The notes: a model not told the origin generated them from the letters alone. Shown: positions 54,871-63,576, counted from the first letter of the stretch. The stretch: DNA of 64,000 nucleotides from Scalesia atractyloides (GCA_947069175.1 CAMTDV010000003.1:45227606-45291605), one strand, 5' to 3'. A program made the numbers and translations.

Positions 54871-55264
54871 TGTAGGATCGTTTTGTCCAATAGAAAAGGT
54901 CCTAATTTGAGTATCTAGTCCTTACGAGCATAATTCATATGAATTAGTGACAATTAACAATATTATTTCATCAACTAACTGATTTCATTTAATGTTTAAC
55001 AACTACAAATGACCAGCAAATCCGACAGAGCTTTGCCGTCTCAGTCGCAAAAGTTCTACACACTAACACCTCACAACCTATATATATACATGCTACCTTC
55101 GTGCGAGGATAGTTTATCTTCGCACGAAGGTAATTTACCTTCGTGCGAAGGTAGACTCACCTTCAAGCAAAGTTAAATACAAACAACACAATATCTAAAG
55201 TTTCCCCCTATTACATATATAGACACATCCCTAAGACGTAGGCAATAGACATTATGCACCAACA
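54871..55264 (-). repeat. E6 copia 3' LTR (394 bp) with palindrome array
   Basis: Plus-strand ends TGTAGGATCG and GCACCAACA, followed by the polypurine tract in reverse (AACTCTCCCTTGG, 55265-55277). It contains four regular units at about 21-bp spacing (55094-55180): ACCTTCGTGCGAGG, ATCTTCGCACGAAGG, ACCTTCGTGCGAAGG and ACCTTCAAGCAAAG. The other LTR is outside the window beyond E7. Confidence 0.8.
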
Positions 55265-55325
55265 AACTCTCCCTTGGATGTTGTCATAGTCTTGGTTTGT
55301 CTTCAAAAACTTCAAATGTTTGACT

Positions 55326-56233
55326 TTAACATTCAAAGAAATTATAGCGTAGCTTCCTATGCTCTTCAAACGGTATTGGCATTTGATTAGTCGTAGGAGT
55401 CGACATCATAAAATGAAATCTTCTTAAACGAGCTTCATTAAACTTTTCTTTGATCTTTTCCAATCTTTGTTCCTCTTTAATAAACTCTTCTTTCTCTAAG
55501 TCTCTCCATGTTGATTCCCACAATTTTCCGGAATTAATACCATGCGCGTAGCAAACATTAATCATGCCTTGGTATTGCATCGCTTGCGTTTTCTCCTTCA
55601 CATCGTAATAGATCTTGTTGGAGAATAAACATTTTGTATCTTCCTTTGAACAATTTACTAGCCACATCGGGTCTAATATAGGAATGGTTCTCCACAAACT
55701 CCATATCCTCCTTCGTTAGACCATTTCTGGATTTAAATCTTCAGTAATATCCCAGGTATCATCAACTTTCAACATAATAATAGCTTCACCTGTTTCAGAA
55801 TTACCGTGCCACCACTAAAATAATTCATGGAAATCTTGTTCGATCTTCATCAACAGCATGTTTTTCATCACACATGGCCATTTCATCATAAGCGTGACAT
55901 CTTTCTCTTTAGTGATTTTTTCAATCTTTATCTTTTTCTTTGGAATCAACGGTTTCCATTTGTTAAAACCATGAGCTGCTTCGTATTTGATTAACTTCCA
56001 TAATCTTTGATCATGAACTTCATTTGGAAGTTAATACTTATCGTATGTACTAGCTTTTCGATATCCCAGTATGGCAATGTCTTCAAATCATTCAAGTACC
56101 TGAAGTATTGAACACCATATTCCCTTTTGATTGCATAAACGTTCAATTCCAGAAGCCAACCCCAGCTTAGAATATCAACCAAAGATTTATCTATGTCACG
56201 TGTGAAGAATGCTAACGGTCATCTGAACTTCCT
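55326..56233 (-). pseudogene. E6 additional ORF, a different type from E1/E2 (function unknown)
   Basis: 55991-56182 has SWGWLLELNVYAIKREYGVQ and YFRYLNDLKTLPYWDIEKL. A broken central part follows (55700-55990, Lys-rich, with WKPLIPKKKIK). 55326-55697 (123 aa) has MWLVNCSKEDTKCLFSNKIY, NVCYAHGINSGKLWESTWRD and a charged helix. I do not recognise a domain. By position, after pol and just before the LTR, it corresponds to the extra ORF of E1 and E2, but its sequence is unrelated as far as I can see. Stops and frameshifts are present. Confidence 0.55.
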
Positions 56234-56660
56234 TGTCACACCCCGACCCGCAGCGGAAATAAGAGTCGGGGCATAATTGGGTTATCACCAAAGCTCATGA
56301 TGTTTACTAATATGTTTCATATTTATTAAATCCAAATTACATTTCAAAGTTCCAAGTCAAATTCATACAATACAAGGAAAGGAAAAATTAACTAAACAAA
56401 TCCATAATCTAAACTGGTTTATTCTTCTAGGCCGCCCTATATGTTTCTTGCTTCAACTTGATCACCTGTATCATGTGTAAAAATGGGAAATTTTGGGTCA
56501 ACAAAAGTTGGCGAGTGAACCTTGTTTAAAAACGTTTGTCATTGATTTATTATTTAATTTAATGTTGGGAAAATTGTGCAATAATCATAAATGAACAAAT
56601 GTATGTAAACATAACAATCACAAACCACCTTGCTTAAGCATGAAATAAAAATAACAATGT

Positions 56661-56830
56661 ATGTGTTGGCAACGTCCCGTTCACGCTCATAGGTAATGGG
56701 GAACGGACGGCCTATGCTAATGTATGTGAGATCAAGGCTCAATCAAACGGAGCCGATCTTATGTTGGCAACGCCTGGTTCACGCTCATAGGTAATGGGGA
56801 ACAGCTCACGCTCATAGGTAATGGGGAGCG
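56661..56830. repeat. Short direct repeats in the U5-side of E7 LTR
   Basis: TGTTGGCAACG...TTCACGCTCATAGGTAATGG occurs at about 56664 and 56763 (period about 99 bp). The CACGCTCATAGGTAATGGGG core occurs a third time at 56807. GCGGCCTATG-like tails follow two of them. Confidence 0.7.
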
Positions 56831-57278
56831 GCGGCCTATGAAATGTATGTACTGAAATGATAAAATTAATCTAAACTTCAACCACACAGTCAATGGATAC
56901 ACCTTGAATACACATTGATCATAAACATGATGGATGCACAATGATTAATTATAATAAATAAATACGACACATGATACACCCCAAAATGTGATTAAAACGG
57001 GGAATTTGTAGAGATTCACTCACATTGGATGCGTTTGTTTGAAGATGTTGGATGCGCACGAGTTTAGGGGATTGATCGAAGAGAGATAACTAACCAAATA
57101 AGTAATGAAAAGGCACGGTAAGTATGTGGATTTTATTAACTATTTTAATAATATTTTTGGGTATAAATTTGTGAGTTTAAGGCTACTTTCTAATCTTGAA
57201 AACGTTATTTTTAAGTATTTTTAATTGATTTTTAATTTAAATAATTGATTTAATAAATAAAATAAATAATAAAAAAAG

Positions 57279-57316
57279 TTGACTTTGACCGTTGACCGTT
57301 GACTGTTACTGTTGAC
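57279..57316 (+). promoter_or_regulatory. Cluster of five W-box (TTGACY) motifs in E7 LTR
   Basis: TTGACT, TTGACC, TTGACC, TTGACT and TTGACC start at 57279, 57285, 57292, 57299 and 57312. TTGAC[C/T] is the binding core of plant WRKY factors. Five perfect copies in 38 bp look like more than chance. Whether the site acts is unknown; it lies downstream of the candidate TATA box. Confidence 0.5.
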
Positions 57317-57335
57317 CGGTTTAATTGTGTTAAAT

Positions 57336-57411
57336 TGTGCGCTGAGTGAGGCTCGAACCCGAGACCTCCCGTACGCGTGCACGCAGCTCTACCAACTGAG
57401 CTACGTGTCTA
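57336..57411 (-). other. tRNA-like module 1 in E7 LTR
   Basis: The minus strand reads TAGCTCAGTTGGTAGAGC, a perfect tRNA D-arm and A box (GCTC pairs with GAGC). GGTTCGAGCC follows about 45 nt later, a B box. An anticodon-arm-like palindrome GCGTGCACGC stands between. The expected acceptor strands do not pair and T-arm pairing is poor, so it is not a normal tRNA gene. The sense matches the E7 transcript. Confidence 0.65.
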
Positions 57412-57500
57412 ACCCGAAATAATTCTGTTTTTAATTATACTTATATACTATTTACTTTAAACCGAAAATTATTTATTTTTAAAAAGCTTTTAAACGTAAC

Positions 57501-57580
57501 GGACCGGTGCTGACCACAGGTCTCGAACCCGGGACCTGTGGGTTAGCGTACACACAGTCCACCGCTGGACTGTGTGTGTC
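57501..57580 (-). other. tRNA-like module 2 in E7 LTR
   Basis: Minus strand: CAGTCCAGCGG fits the A-box pattern TRGYNNARNGG except its first base, and GGTTCGAGACC fits the B box. The D-arm part is a perfect 12-bp hairpin (57550-57561 with 57566-57577, loop of 4). The B box sits in the loop of a perfect 9-bp hairpin (57514-57522 with 57533-57541). No acceptor stem. Confidence 0.6.
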
Positions 57581-57671
57581 ACTTGGTTATTAACTCGGTT
57601 TTTATTATACTTAACATATACTGTGCGTCAACCCGGTTCAGTTAAAAAGGCGGATTTTTTATTTCAAGTGG

Positions 57672-57748
57672 GTAAAGCTGGGACAGGATTCGAACTCGCG
57701 TCTCGTGTATCTTTGTTGCACACAGTCCACCGCTGGACTGTGTGTCTA
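57672..57748 (-). other. tRNA-like module 3 in E7 LTR
   Basis: Minus strand: same CAGTCCAGCGG A-box-like sequence with an 11-bp hairpin (57719-57729 with 57734-57744), and AGTTCGAATCC as B box. It is paralogous to module 2. All three modules are followed on the plus strand by a similar AT-rich flank (GTGTCTAACCCG... TTAATTATACTTATA), so the unit of about 170 bp was triplicated. Confidence 0.6.
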
Positions 57749-58330
57749 ACCCGTTTATTAAACCGATTTTAATTATTCTTATATTATACCACACTTCATC
57801 TTCTTCGTTCAAAACATAAACATCGATCAAAAGACTGTTATTTGCTAAGTTAGCTCAATGAAGGTTATGAGTCATCGAAAAGAAAATGAATGGAAAGAGA
57901 TTGGAGGGTTGATTGTACCAACTGTTCGCTTTTCTTCAGACGTCCGGCAAGGTCGTCGGCTCCGTCTTGGTGAGCTGCGGCTGATAGAATCTACCAATAA
58001 TTTGGAGGGATTAGATGCGAAGTGGGACTACTGGGTAATGACTATCAGTGAAACGGAAGAATCATACCGATAATCAGCAGTTCCCCTGAAAGTTCAGAAA
58101 TTTCTCTGGCGAATCAGATAATCCGGCAACGTCGACTGCAAAGGATTCTGGGTGAGGGATTTATATTAGAATTTGTCTAATAAAGGAATGAGCCAGAAAA
58201 ATCGAAGTAATTACCGTGCAGGTGGAAGTCTCGGTTTTCCGCCGACTTGCAGATGTTTTCCGGCGAGTAGATTTTCGTCGAGAGAAAGTGCGATTTGGGA
58301 GCGAAAAGGTTTCTGGTGAATTGTGGGTGA

Positions 58331-58337
58331 ATTTATA
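58331..58337 (-). promoter_or_regulatory. Candidate TATA box of E7 LTR
   Basis: TATAAAT on the minus strand in CCCTATAAATTC context, about 530 bp from the U3 end. If used, transcription would start near 58300 and tRNA-like modules 1-3 would be part of the leader RNA. Confidence 0.45.
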
Positions 58338-58597
58338 GGGTAGTATCGAGGTGAACGGGGTCTGAATTCGGTCTTAATTCGAAGTCAGCCGTTCACCGGC
58401 GGTTACGGCTGTTGTCGCGGGTTCAGACGTCCGTTATAACCGTCGCTAGAGTTAATTCAATGGTTAATTCGAGCGGAAACGTAATTTATCGGCGAAGTCG
58501 TCGGGATTTCTGACGACTGCTGTTTGGGCGCAAGTTGACCGAGTTTGAATTCCGCACATCATTATTTGATTTAATAAATCCATTAACTTAACAGAAA

Positions 58598-58694
58598 ATC
58601 AAAGTGGCGGAGTGGTTTATGGCGTGTGAGTTAAGACTTTGAGGAAATAACCGGCTGACCCGGGTTCGACTCCCGGCAGCCGGTTTTCCTTTTT
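58598..58694 (+). other. tRNA-like module 4, opposite strand, with Pol III-type boxes and terminators
   Basis: Plus strand: A box TGGCGGAGTGG (58605-58615), perfect to consensus and like class II (Ser/Leu) tRNAs. B box GGTTCGACTCC is at 58663-58673, 58 bp from the A box. The T arm pairs perfectly (CCGGG/CCCGG) and is extended by a 7-bp stem CCGGCTG/CAGCCGG (58651-58657 with 58677-58683). TTTT follows at 58684 and TTTTT at 58690, the Pol III stop signal. The anticodon arm and 5' acceptor strand do not fold as in a tRNA. Confidence 0.6.
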
Positions 58695-58868
58695 AATTAA
58701 TTCATTTTCATATTTTTACAATTTTAATTTATATCTTTTAATTTGTTGATCAATTATGAATCGTTTAAAATTAAAATAAGCCGTAAATGAACAACAAAAT
58801 TTTAAAACTGATTGTTCGGTTATTAAACGAAGCGGGTTTCGAAAACCAGTTTTTCGACAAATGTTACA

Positions 58869-58883
58869 GTATCCCCTACTTTT
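58869..58883 (-). other. E7 polypurine tract
   Basis: AAAAGTAGGGGATAC in element sense, directly before the LTR (TGTAACAT). The upstream box CGGGACGAAATTTCT is the usual neighbour of the tract in plant gypsy elements. Confidence 0.75.
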
Positions 58884-58902
58884 AGAAATTTCGTCCCGAA
58901 AT

Positions 58903-61900
58903 TTAAGTAGTAGTAGATACAGGAAAAAGGTGTGGGTATTTTTCGCGCATTGAGTCTTCACGTTCCCAAGTAAACTCAGGTCCTCGTTTCGACTCCCAGC
59001 GCACCCTGACAATTGGGATGCGGCTTCTTCTTAAACGTTTTTCTCCGAAGTCCATAATTTCTACTGGTCTTTCAATAAAATGCATAGATTCATCAACTTG
59101 AATGTCTTCTAGAGGAATATGGAGATTTTCATCGGCGAGGCACTTCTTCAAGTTCGATACGTGGAATGTGGGATGAATTCTGTTGAGTTCCTCCGGTAAG
59201 TCAAGCTTGTAAGCTACAGGTCCTACCCTTTCGAGTATTTTGAAAGGACCTACATAGCGTGGTGCTAGCTTGCCTTTTTGGCCGAAACGAACTACTCCCT
59301 TCCACGGCGATACCTTTAAAAGTACTTGATCGCCAACGTTAAACTCCAAGGGCTTTCGTCGCTTGTCAGCATAGCTCTTTTGACGACTTTGTGCCGCTAA
59401 CAGGTTGTTTTGGATTTGATGAATCTTGTCAGTTGTTTCTTGTATTAATTCTGGACCGGTGATTTGAGCTTCTCCAATTTCGTGCCAACATATAGGTGAT
59501 CGGCATTTACGACCATATAACGCTTCGAAAGGTGCCATGCCGATACTTGAATGAAAACTGTTGTTGTACGAAAATTCAACTAATGGTAAGTGAGCGTCCC
59601 AATTCCCTTTGAAGTCTATGACACATGCCCGAAGCATGTCTTCAAGAGTTTGAATGGTGCGTTCAGATTGACCATCAGTTTGGGGATGATAGGCAGTGCT
59701 GAGATCTAATCGCGTACCCAAAGCGGCTTGTACAGCTTGCCATGTGCGTGAAGTGAAACGACCATCACGATCTGATATAATGCTTAAAGGTACACCATGA
59801 CGGCTTACGATTTCACTGATGTAGATGCGGGCTAGCTTCTCATTTTTGAAGTCCTCGCGAATTGGAATGAAGTGAGCTGATTTTGTAAGATGATCAATGA
59901 TTACCCATATTGTGTCGTACCCACCAGGAGTGCGAGGTAACCCGGTAATGAAGTCCATGGTTATATTTTCCCACTTCCATACGGGTATTTCAGGTTGGAC
60001 CAGAAGTCCTGAGGGTCTTTGGTGCTCAGCTTTCACTTTTGAACAGGTAAGGCACTTGGAAACAAAAACGGCAATATCCTTCTTCATGCCAGGCCACCAG
60101 TAGGTGTATCGAAGGTCTTGAAACATTTTGTCGGCTCCTGGATGTACAGAGTATCGTGTCTTGTGAGCCTCTTTCATAAGAGTATCGCGAAGATTGTTGT
60201 GATCAGGAATCCATAGGCGATCGAGATAATACAGAATGCCGTCAGATTTCGTTTCGAGTTTAAGTTCCGCTCCACAAGATAACTCATTGCGGATGTCGTA
60301 TTCTGTTATGGAAACATGTTGAGCTTCTCGGATTTGGTCTTTGATGTTGGTCATGATTTGCGAACATAGAAGACGAATAGAGTTCGCATAACCTTTTCGA
60401 CTGAGTGCATCAGCCACCACATTTGCCTTGCCAGGATGATACCGAATTTCGCAGTCGTAGTCATTAAGAAGTTCGACCCATCTTCGTTGCCTCATATTCA
60501 ACTCCTTTTGGTTAAAGATATGTTGGAGGCTCTTGTGGTCAGTGTAAATCTCACACTTAGTACCATAGAGGTAATGTCTCCATATCTTAAGAGCGAACAC
60601 AACGGCTCCAAGTTCTAGGTCGTGAGTAGTGTAGTTCTTCTCATGAGTTTTGAGCTGCCTAGAAGCATAGGCTATCACTTTTCCCCTTTGCATTAAGACA
60701 CAGCCTAAACCCTGTCCTGAAGAGTCGCAATATACTACAAAGTCTTCGTAACCTTCGGGGAGTGTGAGGATAGGAGCGTCACAAAGCTTTTGCTTAAGAG
60801 TTTGGAAGGCTTCTTCTTGTTTAGGTCCCCATGCGAAGGGTTTTCCTTTATGTGTCAAAGCCGTGAGTGGTACAGCGATACGAGAGAAATTCGATATGAA
60901 ACGACGGTAGTAACCAGCCAACCCAAGGAAAGATCGTACCTCGGTTGGGGTACGTGGCGCTTGCCATTCTTGTACTGCCTTGATCTTTGCGGGGTCGACA
61001 TGAATTCCTTTGTCATTGACGACATGACCAAGGAACTGTACTTCTTGTAACCAAAATTCGCATTTGGAGAATTTAGCATAAAGCTTTTCGGTCTTCAAAA
61101 GTGAGAGGATGAGCCGAAGGTGTCGCTCATGATCAGTCTTAGACTTTGAGTAAATGAGAATATCGTCGATGAAGACTATAACGAAGCGATCAAGATAGGG
61201 TTTACAAACTCTGTTCATTAAGTCCATGAAGACGGCTGGAGCGTTGGTTAGACCAAAAGGCATAACCATGAATTCGTAGTGACCATATCGAGTTCGGAAG
61301 GCGGTCTTTGGAACGTCTTCTTCATGTACTCTGAGTTGGTGATAGCCGGAATGAAGGTCGATCTTTGAAAAATAAGAGGCACCCTGGAGTTGGTCTAGAA
61401 GATCATCGATGCGAGGTAACGGATAGCGATTTTTGACCGTTAATTTGTTGAGTTCCCTGTAATCAATGCACATGCGAAAAGTCCCATCTTTCTTCTTTAC
61501 AAACAGAACAGGTGCACCCCAAGGCGATGAGCTAGGACGTATGAATCCCTTGTCGGTCAGTTCTTGCAATTGATTGGCCAGCTCTTGCATCTCGGATGGG
61601 GCTAACCTATAAGGAGATTTCGCGACGGGTGTAGCGCCAGGTATAAGGTCGATACGGAATTCGACTTCTCTCTTGGGAGGAAGTCCGGTGATATCGTCGG
61701 GAAAAACTTGCGGGAATTCCTTCACTACGGGTATATCTTCGAGTTTCTTCTCTTTGCCTCCTTTCTTGACAACGTGGGTTAGAGATGCTACATAATTTTT
61801 GCGGAGATATCTTCGGGCTTGAAGACAGGACATCAGCTTGAGTCCTTTCGAAGGGGTTTCTCCAAAGATTCGTAGAGTTTGACCGTCTGCAAGAGGAATG

Positions 61901-63015
61901 CGAATGAACTTCTCACGGCATACTACTTCAGCCTGATGTTGGCTGAGCCAGTCCATGCCGATTATAATGTCGAAACTTCCCAACTTCATAGGAATGAGGT
62001 CAACAGAAAAATCGTGATCGTTTAGAGTAAAGGTGCAGTTCCGGATAATGGAGTTTAATGAGACCGGCTTTCCGTCAGCAACTTCTACCGTAATGGATTT
62101 CATAAGCTCGACACGTGTTTGATTGAGGATGGGTTCGAATTCTAAGGACACAAAACTCTTATCCGCGCCAGTATCAAATAATAAAGATGCATAACTGCCA
62201 TTGACGAGAAACGTACCGTTAACCACGTTGTTGTCGGCCCTAGCTTGGTTGGCGTTGATGTTAAATGCTCTTCCTCTAGCAGGTGGAGGGGCTTGGTCAG
62301 CTTGGTTCACTGGATTCGCTTGAGCTTGAGCATGTATGATGTTTACCAAGCGTGGACACGTGTTTCTAAAATGGTTTGGGTCACCGCAATTATAGCAAGC
62401 CCGCATGGGTTGCATCATGGGGTAGTTGGGTTGATAGTAGGTTTGGGTTGTATGATGTGTAGGCGGTGGTTGTAGAGGTTGTTGGGTTTGACCCATCATT
62501 TGATGGTGGGTTTGAGTTGTGGGTTGGTTGCGGTTCATTCGTTGCAGTGTGCGGCAGGCTTGGATGGTGTGCCCTGCACGGCCACAGCCGGTGCAGTATT
62601 GACAGGGGTAATCAAGGGAGTGATGGTATTGGCAACGGGTGCACTTTGGGTAAGGGCCAGAGTATTGCCTTTTGTGTGGTGCGGGTGAAGGAGTAACTTG
62701 TGTGATGGGGGCAACAGGGGTGGGGAAATTTGTTTGAGTGACGGCAAAGTTTCTGGTATTTCGCTTTCTCTTGTTTGAAAATTTTGAGGATGAGGTGGGG
62801 TGGTTGAAAGTTGGGCCCTCAATGGGGGCTTTCTTTTTCTCCTCTTTGAACTTACCGTTTCTGATGCGGTTCTCGGTAAGTTCGGTGGCTAATTCCATGG
62901 CGGCTTCGAGCGTTGCAGGCGAAGCGCTGAGGACTGAGTCCTGAATCTTCGAGGGAAGGCCTCGAATATAGTGTTCCATCAATCGGTACACGGGGGTGAA
63001 CAAGTTTGGAACCAT
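58903..63015 (-). CDS. E7 Ty3/gypsy gag-pol polyprotein, main open part (1370 aa)
   Basis: Domains by residue of this open part: end of Gag core (1-60); zinc knuckles CTGCGRAGHTIQAC (Cys141, Cys144, His149, Cys154) and CYNCGDPNHFRNTC (207-220); protease LLFDTGADKSFVS (Asp281); RT about 450-690 with the FVIVFIDDILIYS box (Asp617, Asp618); RNase H with Asp764, Glu801, Asp826 and Asp869; integrase zinc domain (His951, His958, Cys988, Cys991) and core (Asp1021, Asp1082, Glu1118); and a C-terminal chromodomain-like tail (1316-1365, IPIVRVRWESKRGPEFTWE). All catalytic residues are present. The natural start is upstream at 63576 in the same frame; one TAA (63067-63069) separates them. The order RT-RH-IN and the tail identify a Tekay-like chromovirus. 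Confidence 0.92.
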   Translation of the reverse strand: MVPNLFTPVYRLMEHYIRGLPSKIQDSVLSASPATLEAAMELATELTENRIRNGKFKEEKKKAPIEGPTFNHPTSSSKFSNKRKRNTRNFAVTQTNFPTPVAPITQVTPSPAPHKRQYSGPYPKCTRCQYHHSLDYPCQYCTGCGRAGHTIQACRTLQRMNRNQPTTQTHHQMMGQTQQPLQPPPTHHTTQTYYQPNYPMMQPMRACYNCGDPNHFRNTCPRLVNIIHAQAQANPVNQADQAPPPARGRAFNINANQARADNNVVNGTFLVNGSYASLLFDTGADKSFVSLEFEPILNQTRVELMKSITVEVADGKPVSLNSIIRNCTFTLNDHDFSVDLIPMKLGSFDIIIGMDWLSQHQAEVVCREKFIRIPLADGQTLRIFGETPSKGLKLMSCLQARRYLRKNYVASLTHVVKKGGKEKKLEDIPVVKEFPQVFPDDITGLPPKREVEFRIDLIPGATPVAKSPYRLAPSEMQELANQLQELTDKGFIRPSSSPWGAPVLFVKKKDGTFRMCIDYRELNKLTVKNRYPLPRIDDLLDQLQGASYFSKIDLHSGYHQLRVHEEDVPKTAFRTRYGHYEFMVMPFGLTNAPAVFMDLMNRVCKPYLDRFVIVFIDDILIYSKSKTDHERHLRLILSLLKTEKLYAKFSKCEFWLQEVQFLGHVVNDKGIHVDPAKIKAVQEWQAPRTPTEVRSFLGLAGYYRRFISNFSRIAVPLTALTHKGKPFAWGPKQEEAFQTLKQKLCDAPILTLPEGYEDFVVYCDSSGQGLGCVLMQRGKVIAYASRQLKTHEKNYTTHDLELGAVVFALKIWRHYLYGTKCEIYTDHKSLQHIFNQKELNMRQRRWVELLNDYDCEIRYHPGKANVVADALSRKGYANSIRLLCSQIMTNIKDQIREAQHVSITEYDIRNELSCGAELKLETKSDGILYYLDRLWIPDHNNLRDTLMKEAHKTRYSVHPGADKMFQDLRYTYWWPGMKKDIAVFVSKCLTCSKVKAEHQRPSGLLVQPEIPVWKWENITMDFITGLPRTPGGYDTIWVIIDHLTKSAHFIPIREDFKNEKLARIYISEIVSRHGVPLSIISDRDGRFTSRTWQAVQAALGTRLDLSTAYHPQTDGQSERTIQTLEDMLRACVIDFKGNWDAHLPLVEFSYNNSFHSSIGMAPFEALYGRKCRSPICWHEIGEAQITGPELIQETTDKIHQIQNNLLAAQSRQKSYADKRRKPLEFNVGDQVLLKVSPWKGVVRFGQKGKLAPRYVGPFKILERVGPVAYKLDLPEELNRIHPTFHVSNLKKCLADENLHIPLEDIQVDESMHFIERPVEIMDFGEKRLRRSRIPIVRVRWESKRGPEFTWEREDSMREKYPHLFPVSTTT

Positions 63016-63066
63016 CTGGTTCAGCTCAAGAAATCTTTTGTTGTAGGAAGTGTGATCCCCTTCCTT

Positions 63067-63576
63067 TTACTTCAGTGAGTGGAATTCGTCCTCTAACTTC
63101 TTGAGTTCGCTTCTTGGGCAGAAGCGTTTTGTCATTACTTCCCTTAACTCTTCCCAAGTTAAGGCCATCGCGTCTTCCACTCCTCTCTTACCCTTCTCGG
63201 TGTTCCACCAGGTCAGGGCTACCCCGAATAATCTCCCAGTCGCGTAACGTACCTTGCGATCCTCGGGACAATCGCAATTTAGGAAAGTGTTTTCCATCTC
63301 CTCAAACCAGTGGAGAAGGGCGGTGACACCTTCGGTCCCTTCGAACTTCGGGGGATCGCAAGACTTGAAGTGCTTGTAGGAGCACTTCTTGGAGGAGGGG
63401 TTGTCGATGTTTTGATCCTCTTGGTTTGGTGGATTGACTGGATTTGCAGTGAGAGCTTGCTGAACTTGAACTACAATATCAGGAAGTACTGTGGCCATTT
63501 GTTTTGCTATCTGAGCGGCCAAGCGTTCGTTTGACCTTCCTGACTTCCGTCCTCCACGTAGCTGTCTACCCGACAT
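63067..63576 (-). CDS. E7 Gag N-terminal part (169 aa), ends at a premature stop
   Basis: Starts MSGRQLRGGRKSGRSNERLA and contains the Gag core FEGTEGVTALLHWFEEMENT, ALTWWNTEKGKRGVEDAMAL and TWEELREVMTKRFCPRSELK. It stops at TAA 63067-63069 after LEDEFHSLK. The next codons in the same frame (KEGDHTSYNKRFLELNQ) continue the Gag sequence, so the stop is most simply a point mutation in one intact frame rather than a gene end. It is the only interruption I see in 1558 codons. Confidence 0.88.
   Translation of the reverse strand: MSGRQLRGGRKSGRSNERLAAQIAKQMATVLPDIVVQVQQALTANPVNPPNQEDQNIDNPSSKKCSYKHFKSCDPPKFEGTEGVTALLHWFEEMENTFLNCDCPEDRKVRYATGRLFGVALTWWNTEKGKRGVEDAMALTWEELREVMTKRFCPRSELKKLEDEFHSLK

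Larger units (their letters stand above)
54871..56233 (-). mobile_element. E6: Sirevirus-like copia element, 3' end only
   Basis: Visible are the 3' LTR, the polypurine tract and part of an additional ORF. E7 is inserted at 56233/56234, so the rest lies to the right of the window. Confidence 0.65.
56234..58868 (-). repeat. E7 3' LTR (about 2.6 kb) carrying tRNA-like modules
   Basis: The plus strand begins TGTCACACCCCGACCCGC (reverse of the LTR 3' end) and finishes ATGTTACA, next to the polypurine tract. It has a TATA box on the minus strand (58331-58337, reverse of atttata), three tandem tRNA-like units (57336 to about 57795), one opposite-strand tRNA-like unit (58605-58687), a cluster of TTGAC boxes (57279-57316) and a thrice-repeated CACGCTCATAGGTAATGGGG (56682, 56780, 56807). 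No protein is encoded. Confidence 0.8.

Noticed and set aside
57336..57748. Functional nuclear tRNA genes
   Set aside because: Acceptor strands do not pair and anticodon arms are not canonical; only promoter boxes and hairpins are kept.
57858..58073. 71-aa plus-strand frame inside the E7 LTR
   Set aside because: Lies in LTR leader sequence on the opposite strand; short, no family recognised; likely chance.
62245..62944. Plus-strand open frames opposite the E7 gag (68-76 aa)
   Set aside because: Shadows of the intact minus-strand polyprotein; no family similarity.
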